The notes: generated by a model from the sequence alone, not told the origin. A stretch of DNA of 64,000 nucleotides from an uncultured Candidatus Saccharibacteria bacterium (GCA_938036825.1 CALHWD010000006.1:62001-126000); one strand, 5' to 3'; shown: positions 32,759 through 41,319, counted from the stretch's first letter. Translations and numbers: made by a program.

Positions 32759-34091
32759 AAGCTGGCGGTGGGTGCGTCAGCGATGGCGATTTTTGCTTGT
32801 TGCGATTGGATTATTAATTACACTGAGTGTGCTCACGGTCCTGAGCTATCAACAAGGCCCGCGCTTGCGTCATGCAGTGCTGGCAGACGACCCGAATACA
32901 GGCTACCAGACAGTGCAATTGCAGTTTAATCAGCCAGTCAAGCCGGTTGAAGATCGCGCAATACGAATATCGCCGCGCGCAGACTTTACTGTTACAACAA
33001 ATAACGCAACTGTGACGATTCAGTTCCGACATCGTTTGCGAAGTAACTCGCAGTATCACGTGGCGATCGATCAGGTAGCTAGCGCCTATACACAGCAGCT
33101 CGCAGCAGCCAGTTATCACTTTAATACGCCACCAGCACAGCTCTATTATCTCAAGCACCGCGATCTCACAGAGACAAAAACAGAGTTCTACACCGCACAA
33201 GCGACAGATGCTATCGTGCAGATGAATCTGGCAACAAAGCATGAGAAGGTACTTTACCAAGCGACGCGAATTATCGACTATGCAGTAGTAGGCTCTCGTA
33301 TCGTTGTTCACACAATAAATGATGCGAAAACCAGTGAATTACATCAGGTTGATATAGAGACTGGTATTGTATCGCCATTACCGTTGCCTGGTAAGGGTAT
33401 AGTGTCTCGCCTGCGAGCGATAGATAATGGGACGGTGGGGTATCTCTTTGCAAAGGTAGGCAGCAAAGAAAAGATCACCAATCTCATCGTGCATGATATT
33501 GTGGCGCAGCGCCACCACACTATACGTGGCCTTAACGCGCAGCCATTACCAGTGTATGATTGGCGTCCAGTATCACGTGGTGCAGCAGTTGTGGTGCGAA
33601 CTCGCGGTGATGACGTACTGCTTGTCGATCCGACTGGCAAGCATGCCATGCAGCCGCTTGGCCAGGCAGCAACGCTTGGCGACGTATCATATGATGGCAA
33701 GAATATTATCATGATGAAAGTAGGAGAGGGGTATTTTGCACTCAACTTAGAAAATAGCAAAAAATCGCCCATTACTCACCAACAAGGAAACGACGTCATA
33801 TCATTAGCTGCATTCTTACACACCCGCAGTGGCTATAGTATGGAGATAACGAGTGTTAATCAACAGCACATATTGCAGCGCCAAACAATACTCACTTACC
33901 CAGCCAAACAAGTGATTCATCGGACAACACCACCGGCGTATACAACAAATATCACTGTATCACCAAACGATCAGTACACCGCCATTGAGCAAAAAAGCAC
34001 CGCTGATAGCTCCACTAAAACGCACATTATCGATAATAAAACTGGCCATATGGTGCACACACTCGATGGCAAGGCAGTGGTTTGGTTATAA
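32748..34091 (+). CDS. Membrane-anchored protein with Ig-like and beta-propeller-like regions
   Basis: 447 residues from ATG 32748, preceded by AAAGGAG within the end of the DUF1980 gene. One transmembrane helix (about 14-36) is followed by an SbsA-type Ig-like segment ('VQLQFNQPVKPVEDRAIRIS') and then seven or so blade-like repeats ('GYLFAKVGSKEKITNLIVHD', 'GDVSYDGKNIIMMKVGEGYF'). It is not a known enzyme. Co-transcription with the permease pair suggests it acts outside the membrane with them, for example as a binding or scaffold protein. Confidence 0.7.
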   Translation: MNTKSWRWVRQRWRFLLVAIGLLITLSVLTVLSYQQGPRLRHAVLADDPNTGYQTVQLQFNQPVKPVEDRAIRISPRADFTVTTNNATVTIQFRHRLRSNSQYHVAIDQVASAYTQQLAAASYHFNTPPAQLYYLKHRDLTETKTEFYTAQATDAIVQMNLATKHEKVLYQATRIIDYAVVGSRIVVHTINDAKTSELHQVDIETGIVSPLPLPGKGIVSRLRAIDNGTVGYLFAKVGSKEKITNLIVHDIVAQRHHTIRGLNAQPLPVYDWRPVSRGAAVVVRTRGDDVLLVDPTGKHAMQPLGQAATLGDVSYDGKNIIMMKVGEGYFALNLENSKKSPITHQQGNDVISLAAFLHTRSGYSMEITSVNQQHILQRQTILTYPAKQVIHRTTPPAYTTNITVSPNDQYTAIEQKSTADSSTKTHIIDNKTGHMVHTLDGKAVVWL

Positions 34092-34242
34092 AACAGATAT
34101 TGTAAAATCAAGCCTGAAGCTGCAGTGAACCTATATTGTGAGAGTAGAGGGTTACATCTGCGTCACAACCAAAATACCTAATTGGTGTTTGCACAATGTT
34201 CTGGTATACTATAAAAGGTATAGCATGAAGGGAGAGATGCCA

Positions 34243-34896
34243 ATGCGAATGCGTGACAGACGACCAAGTGATCGCCCGCGGGAGAAACTTGCGCGAGATG
34301 GAGCAGCTCGCTTGAGTGACCTCGAACTCCTTATGGCGATTATCGGCAGTGGTAATGCGCGAGCTGACGTTGGCAAAATTGCGCGCTGTGTGCTTAAAAC
34401 TTTGCGCACGCGTGGAGGTGACCTAACTCATGAGGAACTCTCTAAGATAACTGGCCTTGGTGCAGCTAAGGTGACAGTGATTCTCGCGAATTTTGAGCTT
34501 GCACGGCGCTACCTGCTCAAAAGTGACCAGCCTATCATTGATGAGCCGAGCAAAGCAGCAGAGCAACTTACCGATATTCGCGACAAACGGCAGGAGCATT
34601 TTGTCTGTCTAACACTTGATGGAGCGCATCGCTTGATCGCCAAACGCACAATTACCATTGGCACGTTAACTGCTAGCTTGGTGCACCCACGAGAAGTCTT
34701 TACAGATGCAATTGCCGACCGAGCAGCGGGGGTTATTGTGGCACATAATCATCCTAGCGGGCAGCTTATCGCAAGCCAGGCTGACCGAGAGACAACGCAG
34801 CGTTTGGCCGAGGCGGGTGAGCTGCTTGGCATCCAGTTGCTCGACCACCTTATCGTTACGAAACACGACTACATATCGATCATCGCCGAAACATAA
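34243..34896 (+). CDS. radC: RadC-family (JAB1/MPN/Mov34 metalloenzyme) protein
   Basis: 217 residues. 'RPREKLARDGAARLSDLELLMAIIGSG' is the N-terminal HhH region, 'GLGAAKVTVILANFELARRY' follows, and the C-terminal JAMM part shows 'LVHPREVFTDAI' and 'VIVAHNHPSGQ' with conserved Glu, His-x-His and a downstream Asp. RadC is a widespread protein whose exact repair function is unsettled. I chose ATG 34243 because GGGAGAG lies six bases upstream; ATG 34225 or 34237 are possible alternatives in the same frame. An extended -10 (TGG-TATACT, 34204-34209) lies upstream. Confidence 0.88.
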   Translation: MRMRDRRPSDRPREKLARDGAARLSDLELLMAIIGSGNARADVGKIARCVLKTLRTRGGDLTHEELSKITGLGAAKVTVILANFELARRYLLKSDQPIIDEPSKAAEQLTDIRDKRQEHFVCLTLDGAHRLIAKRTITIGTLTASLVHPREVFTDAIADRAAGVIVAHNHPSGQLIASQADRETTQRLAEAGELLGIQLLDHLIVTKHDYISIIAET

Positions 34897-34907
34897 GGAA
34901 TGACCTG

Positions 34908-34934
34908 TTAGCACTCTTGCAATTAGAGTGCCAA
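34908..34934. promoter_or_regulatory. CIRCE operator (HrcA-binding site)
   Basis: TTAGCACTC, nine bases, then GAGTGCCAA: a CIRCE element with one mismatch to the consensus TTAGCACTC-N9-GAGTGCTAA. It ends five bases before the -10 box of dnaJ, overlapping the promoter spacer, so HrcA binding would block RNA polymerase until heat stress. hrcA itself is not in the window. Confidence 0.92.
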
Positions 34935-34939
34935 TTGGC

Positions 34940-34945
34940 TATACT
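34940..34945 (+). promoter_or_regulatory. -10 box of dnaJ
   Basis: TATACT, nine bases before ATG 34955, directly downstream of CIRCE. Confidence 0.75.
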
Positions 34946-34954
34946 AGGACAGAT

Positions 34955-36076
34955 ATGGCGAAGCGAGATTATTATGAGGTGCTTGGTGTTGCCAAAAGCG
35001 CCAGCGATGATGACATAAAGCGGGCATTCCGCAAATTGGCAGTGAAGTACCACCCAGATAAAGCGGGTGGGAGTGAAGAGAAGTTCAAAGAAATTAATGA
35101 AGCGTATGAGGTCCTGAAGGATAAGCAAAAGCGCCAGCGGTATGACCAATTTGGCCATGCGGGCGTTGGGGGTGCTGCCAGCGGTAGTGGTGGCGGTAAC
35201 CCATTCGCTGGCTTTGGCGACTTTGGCCAAGGGCAGAATATCCACTTTGATTTTGGTGATGGTGGCCTGGGAGATATCTTTGGCCAGTTCTTTGGTGGCG
35301 CTGCTGGCGGCAGTGCAAGCCAAGGCCCGTCACGCGGTCGTGATGTTGAGACGAGCGTGACGCTCGAATTTGAAGAAGCGATCTTTGGCAAAGAAGTCGC
35401 TCTTGCACTAACGCTTGACGACGAATGCGAGCATTGCCACGGTAGCACCGTCGAACCCGGCTCAAGCCTTAAGAGTTGTCCAGATTGTAAAGGCACTGGC
35501 CAGCGCGTGCGGACAATGAATACAATGTTTGGCCCCATTCAGCAGGCGGTAACGTGTGAGACTTGCCAAGGCCGTGGGCAGATTCCTGAGAAGGCCTGTA
35601 CAGTCTGCCAGGGTAGCGGTGTGCAGCGCCGCGAGCAAACGATTACAGTCAAGATTCCCGCTGGTATCGATAACGGCTCAACGATTCGTCTCCGTGGTCG
35701 TGGCGAAGCTGTAGGTGGTGGTAGCAAGGGTGATCTTTATGTGCAGGTGCGGGTCAATCCACACAAGACATTTAGCCGCGAAGGTGATGTAATCCTGAGT
35801 GAGGAGCATATCAGTATGGCAGACGCAGCGCTTGGTGCTGAACTCGACGTCAAGACAGTCGACGGGACAATTACAATGAAGGTGCCAGCTGGTACGCAAT
35901 CGGGCACAGACTTCAAGCTATCTGGCCATGGTGTGCCACACATGCGGAGCGATAAGCGTGGGCCTCATATCGTGACAGTAGTGGTCGACACCCCAACCAA
36001 GCTAAACCGCCGCCAAAAGGAAATCCTCCGCGAGTTTAATGACACGCTTGGGCGGAAGGGGATATTTGGGCTGTAA
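34955..36076 (+). CDS. dnaJ: Chaperone protein DnaJ
   Basis: 373 residues from ATG 34955 (a GTG 27 bases upstream was rejected because it precedes the -10 box). The J-domain 'DYYEVLGVAKSASDDDIKRAF' with 'HPDKAGG' (HPD motif) is followed by a Gly-rich linker, four zinc-binding CxxC modules ('CEHCHG', 'CPDCKGTG', 'CETCQGRG', 'CTVCQGSG') and the substrate-binding C-terminal domains. It stimulates DnaK ATPase in protein folding. dnaK/grpE are not adjacent; dnaJ is a lone CIRCE-controlled gene. Confidence 0.97.
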   Translation: MAKRDYYEVLGVAKSASDDDIKRAFRKLAVKYHPDKAGGSEEKFKEINEAYEVLKDKQKRQRYDQFGHAGVGGAASGSGGGNPFAGFGDFGQGQNIHFDFGDGGLGDIFGQFFGGAAGGSASQGPSRGRDVETSVTLEFEEAIFGKEVALALTLDDECEHCHGSTVEPGSSLKSCPDCKGTGQRVRTMNTMFGPIQQAVTCETCQGRGQIPEKACTVCQGSGVQRREQTITVKIPAGIDNGSTIRLRGRGEAVGGGSKGDLYVQVRVNPHKTFSREGDVILSEEHISMADAALGAELDVKTVDGTITMKVPAGTQSGTDFKLSGHGVPHMRSDKRGPHIVTVVVDTPTKLNRRQKEILREFNDTLGRKGIFGL

Positions 36077-36161
36077 CATAGAAACTGTTAGTAGAAGTTA
36101 GCCCCTAAGATGCTTGTACAACGCCAATAGTCTAACGCATTAATGATAGATTGAAAGGCTA

Positions 36162-36189
36162 TTGACTCTTCTCATAAACAATGTATAAA
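36162..36189 (+). promoter_or_regulatory. Sigma70-type promoter before the ATP-grasp cluster
   Basis: TTGACT (36162-36167), 16-base spacer, TATAAA (36184-36189), then a leader of about 30 bases to ATG 36227. A consensus-like -35 is unusual in this window. Confidence 0.5.
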
Positions 36190-36226
36190 TAGAGTGTGAA
36201 ACGCTGCTAAATTAGTGATATCTAAA

Positions 36227-37150
36227 ATGATACAAGAAAAAAGAGATATTTTAGTTATGTTTAGCTATCGTAACCACAAGCGTGGTTATATTGAGATGCT
36301 TTTTGATCGTCTTTCAGCTCGATCACAGCAGTATCCGCTACAGCTTTACAGAGGGTCGCTATCTGATATACATATTTACATTAAAAACAACCATCTCTCA
36401 ATAATTGATACACTAACAAATCGTGATATAGCTAGTTTCGATGGCATCTATTTTGAATTGTGGTATAAGGCGCAACAGCAAGCTCTAGCTGTTGCACAGT
36501 ATGCGAAAACACATAAAGTACCTTTTTTTAGTGAAGAGCTGCTTAAAATAATGCCAATGACAAAGGTGGGTGAAGTTGCTTGTCTTGCAGATAAGAAAAT
36601 TCCTTTGCCAGACACCTTCATTAGTAGCTGCCGTCAGATAAAAAAAGTCTTTCGAAAGAACCCCCCTTTTTTATATCCACTTATTGTTAAGGCAGCAGAT
36701 GGCTATGGTGGAAAAAATAATTTTTTGGTTGACACTTACCAAGATTTACTAAAAATACTAGATAGCCACAAAAAAACCCAATTTCTTATTCAAGAATATA
36801 TACCAAATGATCATGACTATCGATGCTTGGTTTTTGGTGGGGAGATTAAATTTGTTCTAAAACGATCACGGGATACAACAAATGATTCTCACCTCAATAA
36901 TACATCGGCCGGCGGCAAAGGTGAGATGGTTACATTAGATACTTTATCGATTTCTGCACAAGAAGCTGTGTTGGCGGCAGCTAAAGCGCTTAACCGCGAT
37001 AGCTTCGCTGGAGTTGATCTGATGATCCACAAAGAAACTGGCCAGCCTTATATTCTCGAAGTTAACCAAACGCCTCAAATAGAAATTGGCGCAGAGATAG
37101 AACATAAGATGGATGCTCTATTGAATTATATGGAGAAAATAACACAATGA
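36227..37150 (+). CDS. ATP-grasp ligase, RimK-like (first of three)
   Basis: 307 residues. The N-terminal part (about 1-100) is a variable substrate region; the ATP-grasp core shows 'PLIVKAADGYGGKNNFLV' (ATP-binding Lys and Gly-rich loop), 'FLIQEYIPNDHDYRCLVFGG', 'NTSAGGKGEM' and 'FAGVDLMIHKETGQPYILEVNQTPQ' with metal ligands Asp, Glu and Asn. Such enzymes form amide bonds (peptide-amino-acid ligases). The gene is visibly AT-richer than dnaJ and radC and was probably acquired. It overlaps the next ATP-grasp gene by ATGA. Start could also be GTG 36215. Confidence 0.8.
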   Translation: MIQEKRDILVMFSYRNHKRGYIEMLFDRLSARSQQYPLQLYRGSLSDIHIYIKNNHLSIIDTLTNRDIASFDGIYFELWYKAQQQALAVAQYAKTHKVPFFSEELLKIMPMTKVGEVACLADKKIPLPDTFISSCRQIKKVFRKNPPFLYPLIVKAADGYGGKNNFLVDTYQDLLKILDSHKKTQFLIQEYIPNDHDYRCLVFGGEIKFVLKRSRDTTNDSHLNNTSAGGKGEMVTLDTLSISAQEAVLAAAKALNRDSFAGVDLMIHKETGQPYILEVNQTPQIEIGAEIEHKMDALLNYMEKITQ

Positions 37151-38526
37151 GCCGTCCGACAATTGTATTTGTTTTTTCGAGAGAAGGTACTGATACAAGT
37201 ACACGCTATGGTGGCTTCGCTCGGCGGTTAGTAAAGTCTGGTAACTTTCCAGAGGCAGATGTAAAGACTGTGGCGCTCGAAAATTTGATATATCACGTTA
37301 GTTACGACAAGACGAGTGTTATCGATGCTCGAACGGGGTTTGATCTTGGTGATGCGCAGTTTGTTTATCTAAAGTCTTGGAGTGGCTTAGCTGATGAGGC
37401 AGTTGCGTTAGCTCATTATCTCTTTGCAAAGGGTGTTCCTTTTGCTGATATGCTTGCACATGGAAGGGGTTCTTCGAAGCTAGTCACACTTTTTAAGCAG
37501 TGGGCAGCAGGGAATCGTATTCCCCAGACGCTGTATTGTCATAACCAAGAAATTATTTTCGAGACACGCGCTATAGATCTCCTGGGTGAGCGTTTTATTA
37601 TGAAAGATGTGTATGGCACAAAGGGTCAGAATAACTATCTCGTGACTTTTGATGAAGCGAAACAGATTTTAGAGGAAGAAAAAAATAAAGATGTGAATTA
37701 TTTGTTTCAAACCTATATACCGAACGATGGAGATTACCGAGTTGGGGTTTATGGAGGAGTGCCGAAATTTATTCTAAAACGAATCAGCGATCAATCATCC
37801 CATCTCAACAATATATCTATGGGTGGCAGAGGCGAGCTACTTGCTGCTGAAGCTGCGCCGAAGAGGCTGTTGAGCTTAGCAAAACGTGCGGCTTCTGCGT
37901 CTGAGCTTCAATTCGCTGGTGTTGATATTATACAAAATAAGCATACAAAAAAATGGTATATTCTTGAGGTAAACCAAGGATCACAAATAGTAACAGGAGC
38001 TTATGCATCTGTAAATAGCACCCTATTTAATGATGGTTTGCGACTATTGCTGCGTCAGAATATGAAACGTCGGCGTAGCAAACCTCGAAAAATTATAGGA
38101 AGAAGGGCAATCGCCATCCTACCTGAGCTCAACATAGAATCTGTTGTAGCGAAAGTCGACACAGGAGCTTATTCGTCTACACTTCATGCAGTGAATATCC
38201 ATATTGAAAAAAAAGGTGCAACCGAAGAACTTGTTTTTGATATTATTCCTGGAGAGTTTATTCAAACAAAATCTGGTAAAACAGAAACCCATCGAGTTCG
38301 TGATTTTTATACCAGAAAAGTCCGCAGCTCAAATGGCCATATACAAGTCCGTTATACTATCAAAACAAAAATAAACCTTGATAATATACGTTTCATGGCA
38401 AGCATTACCTTGAATGATCGCTCGGCTATGGATTATCCACTTTTGATAGGACGTAAGTTACTCCGGTCGCGCTTTATCGTTAATGTTGAGTTAAATGAAC
38501 AAAACGAGATAGATTGGAAATATTAA
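37147..38526 (+). CDS. ATP-grasp ligase fused to a retropepsin-like (RimB/ATP-dependent zinc protease, PF05618-type) domain
   Basis: 459 residues. Residues 1 to about 300 repeat the architecture of the preceding gene: 'RFIMKDVYGTKGQNNYLV', 'YLFQTYIPNDGDYRVGVYGG', 'NNISMGGRGEL', 'FAGVDIIQNKHTKKWYILEV'. From about 315 the C-terminal domain begins 'KIIGRRAIAILPELNIESVVAKVDTGAYSSTL'-type; the key motif 'KVDTGAYSSTLHA' (about 335-347) has the Asp-Thr-Gly of aspartic proteases, and 'PLLIGRKLLRSRFIVNV' closes it. In other bacteria a separate protein of this type accompanies RimK and removes added glutamates. Fusion of ligase and protease in one chain suggests a self-contained add/remove modifier; this is inference. 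Confidence 0.82.
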   Translation: MSRPTIVFVFSREGTDTSTRYGGFARRLVKSGNFPEADVKTVALENLIYHVSYDKTSVIDARTGFDLGDAQFVYLKSWSGLADEAVALAHYLFAKGVPFADMLAHGRGSSKLVTLFKQWAAGNRIPQTLYCHNQEIIFETRAIDLLGERFIMKDVYGTKGQNNYLVTFDEAKQILEEEKNKDVNYLFQTYIPNDGDYRVGVYGGVPKFILKRISDQSSHLNNISMGGRGELLAAEAAPKRLLSLAKRAASASELQFAGVDIIQNKHTKKWYILEVNQGSQIVTGAYASVNSTLFNDGLRLLLRQNMKRRRSKPRKIIGRRAIAILPELNIESVVAKVDTGAYSSTLHAVNIHIEKKGATEELVFDIIPGEFIQTKSGKTETHRVRDFYTRKVRSSNGHIQVRYTIKTKINLDNIRFMASITLNDRSAMDYPLLIGRKLLRSRFIVNVELNEQNEIDWKY

Positions 38527-38567
38527 TAAAGATAATAACCCAAAAAGGTAACAGCAATAAAATCATC

Positions 38568-39485
38568 ATGAAGATAGCAATACTAAGCAACGGTAATGTT
38601 AATTATTCAACCCTTCGGCTGAAGGAAGAGGCGGAAAAGCGTAATCATATTGTAAAAATCATAAAATACCGCAAATGCTATGTAACGATCGACGAAAAAC
38701 ATCCAACAGTGATGTATGACGGGCAGGCACTTGATCAGTACGATGCAATAATCCCCCGTATTGCGAGTAATATGACTCGCTATGGCACAGCAGTGGCGCG
38801 CCAATTAGAAATGGCGTACCCACGCACACTTTTTGTTAATCGCTCGATTGCGATTACGCGAGCACGGGATAAACTGCGTTCGACACAGCTACTAGCCCGA
38901 GGTGGAGTAGCTATTCCTAAGACAGTGTTTAGCCGCAACTCAGCCGATATAGACGATCTCCTTAACGAACTTGGTGGCACGCCAGTTATCATCAAGCTAG
39001 CTCGTGGCACTCATGGTAATGGTGTGGTGTTGGCGGAGACGAAGAAGGCGGCAAAGTCGGTGCTCCAGGCGTTGTACCTTACCAACGAGGATGGGACAAA
39101 TATCCTTTTGCAAGAATTTATTCGTGAGTCGGCTGGAGTGGACATCCGCGCCTTTGTGGTGGGGAGTCGTGTAGTGGCGAGCATGAAGCGTCAGAGCCTA
39201 GATGACGACTTTCGATCTAACCTCCATAAGGGAGGCGAAGGAACGCCGATTCGCTTGACGGATGCCGAGCGCCGTATGTGTTTGCGGGCAGCCAAGGCAA
39301 TGGGTTTGACGGTGGCGGGTGTTGACTTTATGCGCTCGAGCCGTGGGCCACTGGTGCTCGAGGTCAATGCGAGCCCAGGCTTTGGGATAGAGAAAATTAC
39401 GCGGCGTAATGTGGCCAAACCGATCATTGAATATATTGAGCGCAATGCGAAGCGGCAGCACAAGAAGGATCGCGTTGGAGCATAG
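38568..39485 (+). CDS. RimK-family ATP-grasp ligase (third of the cluster)
   Basis: 305 residues from ATG 38568. 'IPRIASNMTRYGTAVARQLEM', 'NRSIAITRARDKLRSTQLLARGG', 'PVIIKLARGTHGNGVVLAE', 'ILLQEFIRESAGVDIRAFVVG', 'NLHKGGEG' and 'VAGVDFMRSSRGPLVLEVNASPGF' correspond well to RimK, which adds glutamate to the C-terminus of ribosomal protein S6, or to related ligases. GC content looks higher than in the two preceding genes, so this may be the native member with the others inserted next to it. It follows the fusion gene by 41 bases. Confidence 0.88.
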   Translation: MKIAILSNGNVNYSTLRLKEEAEKRNHIVKIIKYRKCYVTIDEKHPTVMYDGQALDQYDAIIPRIASNMTRYGTAVARQLEMAYPRTLFVNRSIAITRARDKLRSTQLLARGGVAIPKTVFSRNSADIDDLLNELGGTPVIIKLARGTHGNGVVLAETKKAAKSVLQALYLTNEDGTNILLQEFIRESAGVDIRAFVVGSRVVASMKRQSLDDDFRSNLHKGGEGTPIRLTDAERRMCLRAAKAMGLTVAGVDFMRSSRGPLVLEVNASPGFGIEKITRRNVAKPIIEYIERNAKRQHKKDRVGA

Positions 39486-39539
39486 CTATCCAAACGTATT
39501 GGCGTTTCTCATAACGCTTATGTTGAATCGATATCATGA

Positions 39540-39545
39540 TATAAT
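39540..39545 (+). promoter_or_regulatory. -10 box of small membrane protein gene, six bases before ATG
   Basis: TATAAT ends exactly six bases before ATG 39552; leaderless arrangement. Confidence 0.65.
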
Positions 39546-39551
39546 AGTGGT

Positions 39552-40034
39552 ATGATATTGCTTGGATTGCTTGTTGGCATGGCTGTGGTTTTGGCTGGTT
39601 TGGTATATGTAGCGAAGCGGCATTTTGGGCTACCAGTAATAGGCCTAGCGGTTGGTATGGTAATGACACAGCTGTGGGCGGCAGATGTCGTGCCGTATGC
39701 TGCTGGGGTTGGCATAGGCATTGACCGATCTGCTTTGCTTGCAGTGGTAACGATTGTGCTGACGGTGCTACCAGCTGTGGTGCTGGTGTGTTGCGGCTCG
39801 GTGGTGAGTCAGCGCTGGTGGCGCATTGGTGGCTCGCTTGTCTTTGGTATTATGGCGGTGTATGTGCTGTTTGGTGCGCTGAGTAGCTTCGTGCCAGTTG
39901 ATGAGACAAGCAAGACGGTTATGGCAGCGCTGGATGGGTCTCATGCAGCGGTTGTAACGATAGGGTTTGCATGTGCCCTTGTTGACACGCTCGTGGCTCG
40001 CGCAAAGGGCGCAAAACCACATAAGAAAAAGTGA
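39552..40034 (+). CDS. Small polytopic membrane protein, unknown function
   Basis: 160 residues, four or five transmembrane helices (about 2-20, 26-45, 58-82, 88-110, 128-145) and a basic Lys-rich C-terminus ('AKGAKPHKKK') that should face the cytoplasm. No motif recognised. It has its own leaderless promoter and a terminator shared with convergent yebC. Confidence 0.75.
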   Translation: MILLGLLVGMAVVLAGLVYVAKRHFGLPVIGLAVGMVMTQLWAADVVPYAAGVGIGIDRSALLAVVTIVLTVLPAVVLVCCGSVVSQRWWRIGGSLVFGIMAVYVLFGALSSFVPVDETSKTVMAALDGSHAAVVTIGFACALVDTLVARAKGAKPHKKK

Positions 40035-40103
40035 TAGATACTTCTTGCGCGTGTCACTCGATAAGTTTGGTTTTACAAGAATATATACGTTGATGTGCCT
40101 AGC

Positions 40104-40133
40104 AAAACAACCCTCATGATAGAGGGTCGTTTT
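40104..40133. terminator. Bidirectional terminator between the membrane protein gene and yebC
   Basis: Arms 40104-40115 and 40122-40133 (AAAACAACCCTC / GAGGGTCGTTTT) pair with one mismatch around a six-base loop, giving T-runs on both strands. It separates convergent genes. Confidence 0.75.
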
Positions 40134-40166
40134 AGTGTTGTGATTCGCGTGTAGCTCTAGTGGGTA

Positions 40167-40871
40167 TTACACAGCGTTCGTTGCAACGTTTGTCACATCA
40201 TCGAGTGCTTCAAGTGCATCGATAATTTTGGTAAGTTTGCGGGCGGTTTCGTCGTCCTCAATAGCAACGGTGTTGTTGGGCACATACTGAAGTTCTGCAT
40301 CTTCAACAGCCATGCCAGCTGCGAGCAAAGCTTCGCGAACTTTGGCGAGCTCCTTTTTGTCGGTGTAGACAGTGAGGCCACCATCTTCTTCTGTTGCATC
40401 CTCAGCTCCAGCATCAAGCACAGTAAGGAGCGCTTCTTCACCACTGGCTGCTACGCGGATTACGCCCTTGCGCGCAAACTGAAACATCACACTACCGCTA
40501 TCTGCCATGGTGCCACCATTCTTGGTGAGAGCAGTGCGGACCTCTGGGTAGGTACGATTCTTGTTGTCGGTTGCTGTCTCGATAATGATGCCAACACCAC
40601 CTGGGCCGTAGCCCTCATAGACCGCCTCTTCGAGTGCGGCAGCATTTTTATCATTGATGCGATCAATTGCTCGCTGGATGTTAGCGTTGGGCATATTGGC
40701 TGCCCGAGCCTTCTCGATGGCCAATGCGAGACTTGAGTTAGTTGTTGGATCGGTGCCGCCACGGGCTGCAATGGCAATCATATTGCCAAGCTTGGTAAAG
40801 GCTGCGCCGCGCTTTGCATCAACCACGGCCTTTTGGCGATGGGTCGTGGCCCATTTACTGTGTCCAGACAT
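40167..40871 (-). CDS. YebC/PmpR family protein (TACO1-like)
   Basis: 234 residues, preceded by AAGGAG. 'SGHSKWATTHRQKAVVDAKRGAAFTKL', 'ANMPNANIQRAIDR', 'YEGYGPGGVGIIIE', 'NGGTMADSGSVMFQF' and 'VPNNTV' define the family, known as a DNA-binding regulator in some bacteria and as a ribosome-associated translation factor (relief of polyproline stalling) in others. In many bacteria yebC lies beside ruvCAB; here ruvC follows about 950 bp to the right on the other strand. Confidence 0.93.
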   Translation of the reverse strand: MSGHSKWATTHRQKAVVDAKRGAAFTKLGNMIAIAARGGTDPTTNSSLALAIEKARAANMPNANIQRAIDRINDKNAAALEEAVYEGYGPGGVGIIIETATDNKNRTYPEVRTALTKNGGTMADSGSVMFQFARKGVIRVAASGEEALLTVLDAGAEDATEEDGGLTVYTDKKELAKVREALLAAGMAVEDAELQYVPNNTVAIEDDETARKLTKIIDALEALDDVTNVATNAV

Positions 40872-41191
40872 AGGTTCTCCTTGATTGTTCTATCTTTCAC
40901 TCAATTGTAGCATATTGGGTAGTTGTTATTCTACGAGCGAGGCATTGCGTCATCCGGATCGCAGCCTATCTAGTAAACTCCATACTGCTTACTCTGTTTC
41001 CATAGAGCCTAGTAAGGGAGCTAGAGTCTTTTGTGTGTTTGCTTTTCTTATGGTGGAATTCTCGAATCCATTGGATATTTTATACCCACTGAAGTTAGCT
41101 AGGTATAATCGCTAACGCAAGAGAAACGAACTTTCATGGGCAGATAGTATAGGTTTGAAAGAGTGATAATTGAAGTCTGCGCTTACTCCGC
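40872..41191. other. Intergenic region upstream of tRNA-Lys
   Basis: About 320 bp. It contains the yebC promoter (TACAAT on the minus strand near 40909). A short plus-strand frame (40885-41115) has low-complexity translation and no start signals, so I do not call a gene. Confidence 0.5.
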
Positions 41192-41221
41192 TTGACAGTC
41201 TACCACAACCAGTGCTATACT
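41192..41221 (+). promoter_or_regulatory. Sigma70-type promoter of tRNA-Lys
   Basis: TTGACA (41192-41197), 18-base spacer, extended -10 TGC-TATACT (41216-41221), 12 bases before the tRNA. This is the best consensus promoter in the window. Confidence 0.8.
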
Positions 41222-41233
41222 CGCAGAGTCTAC

Positions 41234-41310
41234 GGGCCCATAGCTCAGCAGGTTAGAGCACCTGCCTTTTAAGCAGGGTGTCGTGAGTTCGAGCCTCACT
41301 GGGCCCTCCA
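41234..41310 (+). tRNA. tRNA-Lys (anticodon TTT), CCA encoded, U73 discriminator
   Basis: The cloverleaf has acceptor GGGCCCA / TGGGCCC, D-stem GCTC/GAGC, anticodon stem CCTGC/GCAGG with loop CTTTTAA (TTT), T-arm with TTCGAGC loop, and encoded CCA. The base before CCA is T, whereas Lys tRNAs normally carry A (sometimes G). Confidence 0.95.
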
Positions 41311-41319
41311 TTGATCAAT

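Noticed and set aside
34928..34954. GTG start giving dnaJ a nine-residue extension
   Set aside because: It lies within the CIRCE operator and ahead of the -10 box; DnaJ proteins begin at the chosen Met.
40885..41115. 76-codon plus-strand frame upstream of tRNA-Lys
   Set aside because: No Shine-Dalgarno or suitable -10 box, no recognisable features, and it covers the yebC promoter.
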